This document shows positions 1 through 6,067 of a DNA stretch of 6,129 nucleotides, piece after piece; the stretch's first letter is position 1; each line of letters starts with the position of its first letter. The translations under genes were made by a program, and so were the position numbers. The DNA comes from Fidelibacterota bacterium. GTDB lineage: Bacteria; Fidelibacterota; UBA8477. The notes below the pieces were generated by a model. It was not told the DNA's origin and ran no database searches. It saw only the letters and a list, made by a program, of their open reading frames with translations. The DNA lies in assembly GCA_021734045.1 (NCBI GenBank), contig JAIPJR010000109.1, positions 1 through 6,129 of the forward strand, written 5' to 3'.

Positions 1-116
1 TCCTTGAGCACAACCTCAATGTCAATCCGTTCCTCTTTTAGATCCAGTAACAGTTCCCGGATCTCCCAGGGCGGAACGATCCCCAGGATTTTCGTGTATA
101 GTTCTTTTTCGTTCAT
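1..116 (-). CDS. ISL3-family transposase, N-terminal fragment (runs off the window)
   Basis: Reading the minus strand from the ATG at 116 gives 38 codons before the window edge: MNEKELYTKILGIVPPW, then EIRELLLDLKEERIDIEVVLK. The pattern LY-x-x-ILG(I/L)-x-x-PW, then a hydrophobic/LDL stretch and an R-x-DI-x-V strand, is the typical N-terminus of ISL3 (IS1001/IS1167-like) transposases. It lies just before the zinc-binding region, which is outside the window. An in-frame TAA two codons upstream fixes this ATG as the earliest possible ATG start. No clear Shine-Dalgarno precedes it, which is common for transposases. The full protein would catalyse cut-and-paste-type transposition with a DDE nuclease domain that is not visible here. 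Whether the copy is intact cannot be judged. An unrelated protein with a similar N-terminus is possible but less likely. Confidence 0.75.
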   Translation of the reverse strand, partial: MNEKELYTKILGIVPPWEIRELLLDLKEERIDIEVVLK

Positions 117-169
117 GGCTTACGCTAACCAAGATTCACATCCTTTTCCACTCAATTCCCGGAAGAGCC
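1..169 (-). mobile_element. End of an ISL3-family insertion sequence (partial)
   Basis: The window opens inside an insertion sequence whose transposase reads leftward off the edge. On the minus strand the probable element tip is GGCTCTTCCGGGAATTGAGT, running from 169 downward and lying about 50 bases upstream of the transposase start. A tip beginning GG-x-TCTT is usual in ISL3-type elements. The next eight bases (170-177, AAAAATAG) are AT-rich and of the length that ISL3 elements duplicate on insertion, so they may be one copy of the target duplication. The other end is outside the window, so neither the inverted repeat nor the duplication can be confirmed here. The family assignment rests mainly on the transposase N-terminus; the exact boundary is inferred. 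Confidence 0.65.
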
Positions 170-177
170 AAAAATAG

Positions 178-207
178 AAGCCCACGGGAATGGCCCGAGG
201 GCTTTTT
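178..207 (+). terminator. Rho-independent terminator next to the IS end
   Basis: The arms AAGCCCACGGG (178-188) and CCCGAGGGCTT (194-204) pair in ten positions with one A-A mismatch around the loop AATGG. A run of five T (203-207) follows directly. This is a good intrinsic terminator for plus-strand transcription arriving from the left. Read from the other strand it also has a T-rich tail (CTATTTTTGG), so it may work both ways. No plus-strand gene lies upstream in the window: the IS end abuts the hairpin. It probably belonged to a gene now separated from it by the insertion. Confidence 0.7.
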
Positions 208-249
208 AATTTCATACTGAAAATCTGGTTGTGTTGCGCTTGAAAAGAC

Positions 250-278
250 TTGCAGGAAATCCATGTGAACGATAGTTT
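250..278 (+). promoter_or_regulatory. Possible promoter of the TPR lipoprotein gene
   Basis: TTGCAG (250-255) and TAGTTT (273-278) are separated by 17 bases, the ideal sigma-70 spacing, about 39 bases before the ATG at 317. Each hexamer matches the consensus only moderately. TAGTTTCA also resembles the TAnnTTTG element of Bacteroidetes-type promoters. It is the best candidate in this gap, but weak by sequence alone. Confidence 0.25.
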
Positions 279-316
279 CAAAATCGGCTCAAACGATTAG
301 CAGGGTGGGGTTTTCC

Positions 317-1387
317 ATGAAAAATCAGATGAAAATATTTACAGTACTTCTGGTGCTCAGCAGCGGACTGATGACGGGTTGTGAGCAGAATGTGGATGAG
401 GTATATCGACAGGCGGTGGTAGAGGCCGAATTGGGCTCACCCATCCGGGCAATGGCGTTGCTAAACAGCGTTCAGCAGAAGAGGCCCGGATATACCGACG
501 CGTATTTGTTGGCGGGTAAATTGTTCAGAGAGAATGGCAACTACGAGGCAGCCATTGATCAGTATAAACGGGGTCTCCTCGCCGGAGCCGATACGCTGGA
601 CATTACTGTTGAAATTGGCCAGGTTTACCTGCAACAGAATAACCACGCTGAGGCCTACAAGTACTTCGATCAGGCACTTAACCTCGAACCAGCCAATGTG
701 GATGCGCTCATCGGCATGGCCAAGGTGCTGTATGAACAAAAGCTTTTTGGGCAGGCGCAATCCAACTATCAAAAAGCATTGTCAACGTCGCCCGGCAATT
801 ACACCGCCATGATCGGTGTGGCGTATGCCTACCTGGCCCAAAATAATGTAGGTGGGGCACGGGAAATGTTTCAAAAAGCCATTGATTCAAACCCGGTGGC
901 TGCCGATGCCTATGTGGGTAAGGCTATGGCGCTTGCACAAACAGAAGACATCCCGCTAGAAATGGTTCAAGAAGCTTTCGAGCAGGCGCGAAAGATGGAC
1001 GCGAAAAACCAGAAAGCCGCCAAGCAATTTATTTCGTTTATTAATAAACCTGCCTTTGACCTGGAATACCGGATTGAACAAACCAAATCGTATCTAAAAG
1101 ATTTTCCCGATGATGATGAGGCGCGCCAGATTTTGGGAGAGCTGTATATCCAAAATTCACGCGCCGGCGGGGCGATCTGGCTGGAGGCAGCCGAACAGAC
1201 GTACAAAAACATTTTGTCCACATATCCGGAAAATCACCTTGCTCACGCACGCCTGGCGGCAATTTATCTATTGCTGGACAAGCCGCAGTTAGCACGATTA
1301 CGGGCAAAAATGGCCTTCGAAATCAACCCTACAGCAGACTATGCGGCGCTGGTAAGCCGCGCTGAAACCGCAGCACAGGAAAAATAG
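317..1387 (+). CDS. TPR-repeat lipoprotein
   Basis: Numbered from the ATG at 317, the product is 356 residues. It starts with a basic N-terminus (MKNQMK), a hydrophobic stretch and the lipobox LMTGC, with the lipidated Cys at residue 22, so it is predicted to be a membrane-anchored lipoprotein facing the periplasm. The rest is almost entirely tetratricopeptide repeats: about six in a row from roughly residue 24 to 227 (for example EAAIDQYKRGLLAGAD, EAYKYFDQALNLEPAN and QAQSNYQKALSTSPGN, each closing the repeat's second helix), a less regular spacer, and about two more from 265 to 345. TPRs form a protein-binding superhelix, so a scaffold or assembly-factor role is likely; the partner is unknown. 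A GTG at 305 is in frame, but the ATG at 317 has a purine-rich ribosome site (AGGGTGGGG, 302-310) at good distance and gives a cleaner signal peptide. The gene converges on ubiE with a 46-base gap. I do not recognise a specific named family. Confidence 0.88.
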   Translation: MKNQMKIFTVLLVLSSGLMTGCEQNVDEVYRQAVVEAELGSPIRAMALLNSVQQKRPGYTDAYLLAGKLFRENGNYEAAIDQYKRGLLAGADTLDITVEIGQVYLQQNNHAEAYKYFDQALNLEPANVDALIGMAKVLYEQKLFGQAQSNYQKALSTSPGNYTAMIGVAYAYLAQNNVGGAREMFQKAIDSNPVAADAYVGKAMALAQTEDIPLEMVQEAFEQARKMDAKNQKAAKQFISFINKPAFDLEYRIEQTKSYLKDFPDDDEARQILGELYIQNSRAGGAIWLEAAEQTYKNILSTYPENHLAHARLAAIYLLLDKPQLARLRAKMAFEINPTADYAALVSRAETAAQEK

Positions 1388-1433
1388 TCACCGAATAATT
1401 TTATGGCGAAGACCACCCGGTTTTTGTGTGGAG

Positions 1434-2159
1434 TTATTTCGTTGCGATAAAAATTGAACTGATTCCGAATGTCAGGTCATGGCATTCAGGCCCCAAAAAC
1501 CCTTCCGCGCGCATTAAATCCATGAAATCACCACGACTGGGAAAATGCCGTACCGATTCCGGCAGGTAAGTGTAATCGGTTTTGTTTGAGAAGATTCCGC
1601 CCAAAAAGGGCAGAATCCTTCTGAAGTAAAAATTAAAAAGCGGACCAAAAATTTTACCCTGCGGTAAACTGAATTCCAGCACTGCCACACGGCCGCCAGG
1701 GCGCAGTACCCGATAAAATTCGCTCAGCGTTTGCTCAATATCGCCCACATTGCGCATGCCATAAGCGATAGTGATGGCGTCCACAGAGTCATCTCGCAAA
1801 GGGAGTCGTTCTGCGTCCCCCTGAACCAGCCGTATCCGGTCAGGGGCGGCTTTTCTAGCCAGCTTCTTCTTGCCGTAGGCCAGCATTTCAAAAGCAAAAT
1901 CAACACCCACAACATTCACCTGCGCGAACCGCTGAGCCATTAACCCCATATCCATTGTGCCGGTGGCTACATCCAGCAGATGCTCGCCATCCTGCAGACG
2001 TAGCCGTTCCAGCGCTTTTTTCCGCCAAAGAATGTCAATCCCCAGGCTCAGGGTATGATTTAAAAAATCGTAGCGTCTGGCGATACGGTTGAACATGGCC
2101 TGGACCCGGGGCTTTTTCTCTGCACCGGAATGAATGAAGGGTTGTTTATGATCTGTCAT
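1434..2159 (-). CDS. ubiE: Demethylmenaquinone/ubiquinone biosynthesis C-methyltransferase UbiE/MenG
   Basis: This SAM-dependent enzyme methylates the ring of demethylmenaquinone (MenG role) or the ubiquinone precursor (UbiE role), the last or a late step of quinone synthesis at the membrane face. The 241-residue length is normal for the family. Visible motifs: the N-terminal signature VQAMFNRIARRYDFLNHTLS (19-38), the SAM-binding loop LLDVATGTMDM (61-71), the acidic strand end VVGVDFAFEML (83-93), GDAERLPL (114-121), and the second signature around YGMRNVGD followed by EFYRVLRPGG (133-156). The tail YLPESVRHFP...LTFGISSIF is typical. One oddity is Met69, where most relatives have Gly (GTGD); Asp63 and Gly67 are kept. 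Only menaquinone or ubiquinone genes elsewhere could decide between the two substrates. It follows the NlpC/P60 gene by 68 bases on the same strand, so co-transcription is possible. Its ribosome site is weak. Confidence 0.95.
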   Translation of the reverse strand: MTDHKQPFIHSGAEKKPRVQAMFNRIARRYDFLNHTLSLGIDILWRKKALERLRLQDGEHLLDVATGTMDMGLMAQRFAQVNVVGVDFAFEMLAYGKKKLARKAAPDRIRLVQGDAERLPLRDDSVDAITIAYGMRNVGDIEQTLSEFYRVLRPGGRVAVLEFSLPQGKIFGPLFNFYFRRILPFLGGIFSNKTDYTYLPESVRHFPSRGDFMDLMRAEGFLGPECHDLTFGISSIFIATK

Positions 2160-2219
2160 GACGTCTTAAAAATGGCGTTAATTTGCGCCAGATACCATTC
2201 TTTTAATCTAAAATATACC

Positions 2220-2233
2220 GACTAAACTTAGTC
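2220..2233. repeat. 14-base inverted repeat over the NlpC/P60 stop codon
   Basis: GACTAAACTTAGTC has perfect 6-base arms (GACTAA/TTAGTC) around a two-base centre. It covers the stop codon of the NlpC/P60 gene (TAA, read on the minus strand from 2230 to 2228) and lies about 60 bases upstream of ubiE. It lacks a long GC stem and an adjacent T-run, so it is not a standard terminator. It could be a protein-binding site in front of ubiE or chance. Confidence 0.3.
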
Positions 2234-3334
2234 AATCACGCGTTTAGCAAAGGTGAAATCGCGCAACAATCGCTCTTCATAATCGGGCGATTTTGGATCC
2301 ATGGACGCGATATGCACGCCACTATCGGAGGACTGAATGACCTTACCATCGCCATAATAAATAGCCACATGGGTGATGAGGCGCCGTCCGGATGTGTAAA
2401 AAACCAAATCCCCCGGCAGCAACGCATCATACCATCCAGGAAAGCCGATAAACTGACCAGTGATGGACATTTCATCGGTATCCCGCGGCAGATAAATGCC
2501 GTTGAGCGAGAAAGCGCCCTGGGTGAACCCGCTGCAATCTGCACCCTCACCCGAGCGACCACCCCAGACGTAGGGGAGCCCCAGATATTTTTTCCCGGCC
2601 GCCAAAATCTCCTGGCGAAGCGGATTTTTTCCGGGTGAAAACACACGATAATCCACGTTTGCATTTGGCTCGTACTCCTGACCATCGGCCAGCAAGACCA
2701 CCCCATTTCCCAGGTAGGGCAGGCGGGATCCGATGGAAATCGAGGCGCCATTTTTCAGCGGTATATTCTGGCCGAATTTTGCAAAGGGTCCCTGATGATA
2801 GCGATTCCAGGTCAGTGTGTCCAGGCGGCGTAAGGTGTTGGTGGGAATGTAGGCCAGATAGCCCTCGGGGGACTGCACTTGATACTGATCGTCAACTTGA
2901 CGAATAATCCGCACCAGATCGCCGTAGATTAATTCGGTGGCCTCCTGTTTTTTCGCCACCGGTTTGTAGCGCCCCATCACATGATGGACAGTTACAATAG
3001 CAAAATTTTTCCCATCCGGGAGCATCTCCGGTAAGAAATTTACCTGAGAGACAATGCTGTCAAAGCCTGCTGACTTCAGGTTACGAATGGCGCCCCGTAC
3101 AGCCTGGGGATAGAAGGTTTCGCCGGTCAGCGTAACAATATTATCCGCTACGCTAGCTTGTATATCCTGTTTCCAGACCCGCGAGTCGAAGAAATAGGTC
3201 TGATTTAATTTTTCCACAACCTGCTGAGCCGTTTCAGGAGTAGGCCGGTCGGTGGAACAACTCCAAACACCTAATCCCACCATCATCAATACCGCCCAAC
3301 CCGTGATGGCAAGTTTTGTCACTATCCGCTTCAT
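2228..3334 (-). CDS. Lipoprotein with BON, SH3-like and NlpC/P60 domains; probable cell-wall endopeptidase
   Basis: This is a 368-residue envelope protein. Residues 1-26 look like a lipoprotein signal: basic start, hydrophobic core and LGVWSC with Cys26 as probable lipid site; Trp at -2 makes the lipobox imperfect. Residues about 35-102 match a BON domain, a membrane- or lipid-associating fold (ASVADNIVTLTGETFYPQAV, then IVSQVNFLP). Residues about 113-172 resemble a bacterial SH3 domain (GDLVRIIRQVDDQYQVQSPE, GYLAYIP), and 173-232 probably hold a second SH3-like unit, as in YkfC-type enzymes. Residues 240-368 are an NlpC/P60 papain-like peptidase with catalytic Cys267 (GADCSGF), His322 (THVAIYYG) and third residue His341 (GVHIAS). 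Such enzymes cut the gamma-D-Glu to diamino-acid bond of peptidoglycan stem peptides. A GGGGG tract eight bases before the ATG may serve as ribosome site. It lies upstream of ubiE on the same strand and diverges from deoC. The exact substrate and named subfamily are not determined. Confidence 0.9.
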   Translation of the reverse strand: MKRIVTKLAITGWAVLMMVGLGVWSCSTDRPTPETAQQVVEKLNQTYFFDSRVWKQDIQASVADNIVTLTGETFYPQAVRGAIRNLKSAGFDSIVSQVNFLPEMLPDGKNFAIVTVHHVMGRYKPVAKKQEATELIYGDLVRIIRQVDDQYQVQSPEGYLAYIPTNTLRRLDTLTWNRYHQGPFAKFGQNIPLKNGASISIGSRLPYLGNGVVLLADGQEYEPNANVDYRVFSPGKNPLRQEILAAGKKYLGLPYVWGGRSGEGADCSGFTQGAFSLNGIYLPRDTDEMSITGQFIGFPGWYDALLPGDLVFYTSGRRLITHVAIYYGDGKVIQSSDSGVHIASMDPKSPDYEERLLRDFTFAKRVID

Positions 3335-3444
3335 TCAATGAACCCCCATATTCAGGTAAAACAATCCATTTCCAGCCATTTTGGCCTTTTCATTTCGAGT
3401 GGAAACATAATTCCGGGGAGACGTGGGTCAAAAATAAATATCCG

Positions 3445-3491
3445 CTGTACGAACCGGTCGCGCGCCTTATTGCCAGTCCAATTACGTACAG
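3445..3491. repeat. Spaced inverted repeat CTGTACG/CGTACAG before deoC
   Basis: CTGTACG (3445-3451) and CGTACAG (3485-3491) are perfect 7-base inverted repeats with 33 bases between them. The right arm shares its last two bases (A3490, G3491) with the AGGAGGA ribosome-binding site. In DNA this could be a pair of half-sites for a dimeric regulator. In RNA it could be a hairpin that partly masks the ribosome site. A chance match of this size cannot be excluded in a 200-base gap. Confidence 0.35.
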
Positions 3492-3496
3492 GAGGA
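3490..3496 (+). promoter_or_regulatory. deoC: Strong ribosome-binding site that does not fit the deoC ATG
   Basis: AGGAGGA is close to a perfect Shine-Dalgarno and lies eight bases before the ATG at 3505. That ATG is followed by AGA and TGA, so it encodes only two residues. The deoC ATG at 3536 is 39 bases further on, too far for direct use of this site, and has only GGAA immediately in front of it. This suggests a leader peptide with re-initiation, a frameshifted or misread start, or an unidentified start arrangement. Confidence 0.6.
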
Positions 3497-3509
3497 TTTC
3501 TGCCATGAG

Positions 3510-3539
3510 ATGACGAAAATATCGAATGCCCGGAAATGA
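3510..3539 (+). other. Possible 9-codon leader ORF coupled to deoC
   Basis: ATG at 3510 opens a short frame encoding MTKISNARK and ending in TGA at 3537-3539. The stop overlaps the deoC start as ATGA (3536-3539), the classic layout for translational coupling. The AGGAGGA site is 13 bases before this ATG, longer than ideal, while the ATG at 3505 (Met-Arg-stop) is at ideal distance. There is no run of a single amino acid, so classic attenuation is not indicated. The frame may be real or simply the by-product of a short gap. Confidence 0.25.
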
Positions 3540-4489
3540 CCGCACAACCTTATGGCATTCGCGTCAAGGATAGACTATTTTTCAAATCCAATGATTTTCA
3601 TGAAGGAGAAGAGGAATTGAGCTACCCGGAATTTGATGTTGATCGCATCGTGAATGAACTCATGCGGGAGCGGACCAGGGAGGCACAATCCGTATCACCG
3701 GTAAGCACCACGCCACGCGGGGAATTCTGGGCGTATAAATCCTGTGAGGAAAACCTTTGTCCGGATCGGGATTTTGAAACGGTACGGGAGATTGTGGGAA
3801 ATGGCGCCGCCCGCGTGGGTGCTCACATCGGGACGAAGTGCCCCGAACCGGCACTGGCTCGGCTCATTGATCATACGCTATTAAAACCGGACGCCACGGA
3901 TGCGGAGGTGATTCAGCTCTGCGAGGAAGCGGCACGGTATGGATTCGCCAGCGTTTGTGTGAATCCGGTCCATGTACCGCTGTGCGTGAAGGAACTGGCA
4001 GGATCCAACGTGCCAACCTGCACGGTAATTGGCTTTCCCCTGGGAGCTAATCCTACCGAGATCAAGGCTTCGGAAGCACGATGGGCTGCTGAGCGTGGCG
4101 CCCGGGAGCTGGACATGGTGATTAATGTGGGCAAACTCAAAAGCGGGGAATACGACTTTGTCCGGGAAGATATTCGGCAGGTGAAAGAAGCTGGCCGGCC
4201 GGCACTGTTAAAAGTCATCCTTGAAACGGCATTGTTAACAGACGAGGAGAAGGTGAAGGCTTGCGTTCTCTGTCAGCAGGCAGGCGCGGATTTTGTAAAA
4301 ACCTCCACCGGCTTTTCCAAAGGCGGGGCCACGCCGGAAGATGTTGCCCTGATGCGGCGGGTGGTGGGTCCCGAGATGGGTGTGAAAGCCTCTGGTGGTG
4401 TGCGTTCGTGTGAAGACGCCATGACCATGTACAAGGCGGGCGCCAGCCGGATTGGTGCCTCCGCCAGCGTAAAGATTGTGAGTTTGTAG
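3536..4489 (+). CDS. deoC: Deoxyribose-phosphate aldolase (DERA) with long N-terminal extension
   Basis: The enzyme reversibly splits 2-deoxyribose 5-phosphate into glyceraldehyde 3-phosphate and acetaldehyde, the last step of deoxynucleoside catabolism. The TIM-barrel core spans about residues 106-317: [14 protein letters not shown] (108-121), ASVCVNP (138-144), [10 protein letters not shown] (162-171), [11 protein letters not shown] with catalytic Asp193, LLKVILET (224-231), the Schiff-base Lys255 in DFVKTSTGF, and the relay Lys284 in GVKASGGVR. The STGF form, in place of the STGK of E. coli, is normal for many bacterial DERAs. Most family members are about 210-260 residues, so about 80-100 residues are extra. 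The extension holds a likely amphipathic helix (about 34-50, [17 protein letters not shown]), a Ser/Thr/Pro-rich linker (51-61) and a segment with Cys70 and Cys75. It recalls, but does not prove, a microcompartment targeting peptide. The start is uncertain: the strong ribosome site lies too far upstream, and a one-base change near 3508 would extend the frame to an ATG at 3505. A strong terminator ends the unit. Confidence 0.93.
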   Translation: MTAQPYGIRVKDRLFFKSNDFHEGEEELSYPEFDVDRIVNELMRERTREAQSVSPVSTTPRGEFWAYKSCEENLCPDRDFETVREIVGNGAARVGAHIGTKCPEPALARLIDHTLLKPDATDAEVIQLCEEAARYGFASVCVNPVHVPLCVKELAGSNVPTCTVIGFPLGANPTEIKASEARWAAERGARELDMVINVGKLKSGEYDFVREDIRQVKEAGRPALLKVILETALLTDEEKVKACVLCQQAGADFVKTSTGFSKGGATPEDVALMRRVVGPEMGVKASGGVRSCEDAMTMYKAGASRIGASASVKIVSL

Positions 4490-4531
4490 CGAAGGCCAAA
4501 CTGCAGCGAACTATAAATATTTAATCCCCGC

Positions 4532-4562
4532 ATCCCGAGTGAAGAGAACACTCGGGATTTTT
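4532..4562 (+). terminator. Rho-independent terminator of deoC
   Basis: ATCCCGAGTG (4532-4541) pairs perfectly over ten bases with CACTCGGGAT (4549-4558) around the loop AAGAGAA, followed by TTTTT ending at 4562. It lies about 40 bases after the deoC stop and 28 before the rlmD start, so deoC and rlmD are likely to be separate transcription units, apart from any read-through. Confidence 0.92.
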
Positions 4563-4590
4563 ATCTAAAGCAGATTGGAATATGTGAACC

Positions 4591-5988
4591 ATGGGTATCA
4601 AGCGCGGACAAGAACTTGAAGTGGAAATTGAATCACTGGCTTATGGCGGCAAGGGTGTGGCGCATGTGGATGGTTTCACAATTTTTGTGGAGCGCGCGCT
4701 ACCGGGCCAGTTGATCCGAATCCGTATTAAAAAGAAGCGCACCAACTATGCTGAGGCTTATCCGGTTGAGATTTTAACACCAGCACCGAATCAGGTTGAA
4801 GCCCAATGCCCCCATTTTGGTGTATGTGGTGGCTGTTTATTGCAAAATATGAGCTACCCGGACCAGCTGGCTGTCAAAACCACCCAGGTGAAGGACTTGC
4901 TGGAACGGGTGGGCGGATTCAGGGACATTCCGGTAAAGTCGGCATTGCCTTCGCCGGAAATTTTCCACTACCGGAATAAGATGGAATTTTCATTCACCCG
5001 GCGTCCCTGGATGGCGCGTCCCGATGATCCCATGGACGATTTTGGATTAGGTCTGCATGTGCCGGGACGGTTTGACCGGGTACTGCCCCTTGACGTGTGT
5101 TATCTCCAAAAGCCGATTTGTACCGATATCCTGAATTTCACCAGCCGCTGGGCTAAGGAACACCAATGGGAGCCGTTTGACACAAAAACCCACACCGGCT
5201 GGGCGCGCCATTTGGTGCTGCGGTATGGTGAGCACACCGATGAAATCATGGTAAATCTTGTGACCCGAACCCACGATCCGGACCTGGTTGAGCCCTATTT
5301 TACGGCATTGAAGGAAAAATTTCCCCCGATTACCGTCATGGTAAATAATACCACCCGCAGCCGGGCGGAGGTGGCGATTGGTGAAGCGGAATATGCCTAC
5401 AGTGAATCCCGTGTCATTCATGACCGGCTGGGTGAACTGACCTATGAGATCGCCGCTAATGCCTTTTTCCAGACCAATACGCGCCAGGCTGAGCGATTGT
5501 ATGCGGAGACGCTGGCCCAGGCCCAATTGACCGGGAAAGAGGTGGTGTATGATCTCTATTGCGGGACCGGAACCATCGCTCTGTATTTAGCCCAATACGC
5601 CCAAAAGGTTATCGGTGTGGAGGTTGTGGAAGACGCCGTGGAAAACGCCCGGGCCAATGCCGCGTCCCACGGCATTACCAATGCGGAATTTATTTTAGGT
5701 GACCTGAAGGATGTTTTCAGAAAAGACGAGTCTGCTCAAAAGTTGCAGCGGCCCGATGTGTTGGTGGTGGATCCGCCGCGCGCCGGTTTGCACCCGAAAT
5801 TGATTGATGATATTATCTGGTTTGCGCCACAACGAATCGTGTATGTCTCCTGCAATCCCTCCACGCTGGCACGGGATCTGAAATTATTGTGTACAGAGGA
5901 TCGCTACGAAATTACTTCGGTACAGCCAGTGGATATGTTTCCCCATACAGCGCATATCGAGACGGTGGTGGGGATGGAGAAAAAGTAA
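4591..5988 (+). CDS. rlmD: 23S rRNA (uracil-C5)-methyltransferase, RlmD/RumA family
   Basis: This SAM-dependent enzyme makes 5-methyluridine in RNA; in E. coli RlmD acts on U1939 of 23S rRNA. The 465-residue protein has a TRAM RNA-binding domain at about 1-62 (LAYGGKGVAHVDGFTIFVE, ALPGQ), then four cysteines of a 4Fe-4S cluster: C73, C79 and C82 in CPHFGVCGGC and C170 in DVCYLQ. The catalytic half has NAFFQTN with Gln294, the SAM loop VYDLYCGTGTIALYLAQ (319-335), VEVVEDAVENARANA (343-357), VVDPPRAGL (392-400), the nucleophile Cys421 in YVSCNPSTLARDL, and the base Glu457 in PHTAHIETVV. All key residues are present, so it should be active. Relatives (RlmC, RlmCD, TrmA) share the fold. The Fe-S and TRAM parts favour RlmD or a general RlmCD-type enzyme, and the exact target uridine cannot be told by sequence reading. 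The ribosome site is weak (GGA 11 bases before the ATG). It stands alone after the deoC terminator. Confidence 0.93.
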   Translation: MGIKRGQELEVEIESLAYGGKGVAHVDGFTIFVERALPGQLIRIRIKKKRTNYAEAYPVEILTPAPNQVEAQCPHFGVCGGCLLQNMSYPDQLAVKTTQVKDLLERVGGFRDIPVKSALPSPEIFHYRNKMEFSFTRRPWMARPDDPMDDFGLGLHVPGRFDRVLPLDVCYLQKPICTDILNFTSRWAKEHQWEPFDTKTHTGWARHLVLRYGEHTDEIMVNLVTRTHDPDLVEPYFTALKEKFPPITVMVNNTTRSRAEVAIGEAEYAYSESRVIHDRLGELTYEIAANAFFQTNTRQAERLYAETLAQAQLTGKEVVYDLYCGTGTIALYLAQYAQKVIGVEVVEDAVENARANAASHGITNAEFILGDLKDVFRKDESAQKLQRPDVLVVDPPRAGLHPKLIDDIIWFAPQRIVYVSCNPSTLARDLKLLCTEDRYEITSVQPVDMFPHTAHIETVVGMEKK

Positions 5989-6014
5989 TGTTTCTTGTTA
6001 ATTCGACTTCGTTA

Positions 6015-6067
6015 CTACCGGGTATGTTTGGTCGTGCCCTCGGCTGGGACGGGTAGATACTTTTTTT
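6015..6067 (+). terminator. rlmD: Possible terminator after rlmD
   Basis: CTACC (6015-6019) pairs with GGTAG (6052-6056), and inside it GTGCCC pairs with GGGAC around TCGGCT with a bulged G. A run of seven T (6061-6067) follows four bases after the outer stem. The long, interrupted stem is weaker than the deoC terminator, but position and T-run fit the end of the rlmD transcript. Beyond it, to the window edge, the sequence is G/T-rich and I see no supportable gene. Confidence 0.4.

Noticed and set aside
1388-1433. Possible bidirectional terminator between the convergent TPR and ubiE genes
   Set aside because: Only a 4-base CCAC/GTGG stem can be drawn, with the T-rich bases in the loop and not after it.
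2160-2233. Promoter for ubiE using TTGACT as -35 on the minus strand
   Set aside because: No acceptable -10 hexamer lies at 16-18 bases; TATATT is too close and TAGATT too far.
3316-3513. 65-codon plus-strand frame in the gap before deoC
   Set aside because: Its start lies antisense to the NlpC/P60 gene start, its product looks like no protein family, and its end simply runs through the ribosome site into ATG-AGA-TGA.
5047-5526. 159-codon minus-strand frame inside rlmD
   Set aside because: It lies fully antisense to a gene with every catalytic motif intact, and its translation shows no recognisable domain.
5988-6056. 22-codon frame overlapping the rlmD stop (TAATG)
   Set aside because: There is no dedicated ribosome site, the product is very short, and the frame runs through the probable terminator stem.
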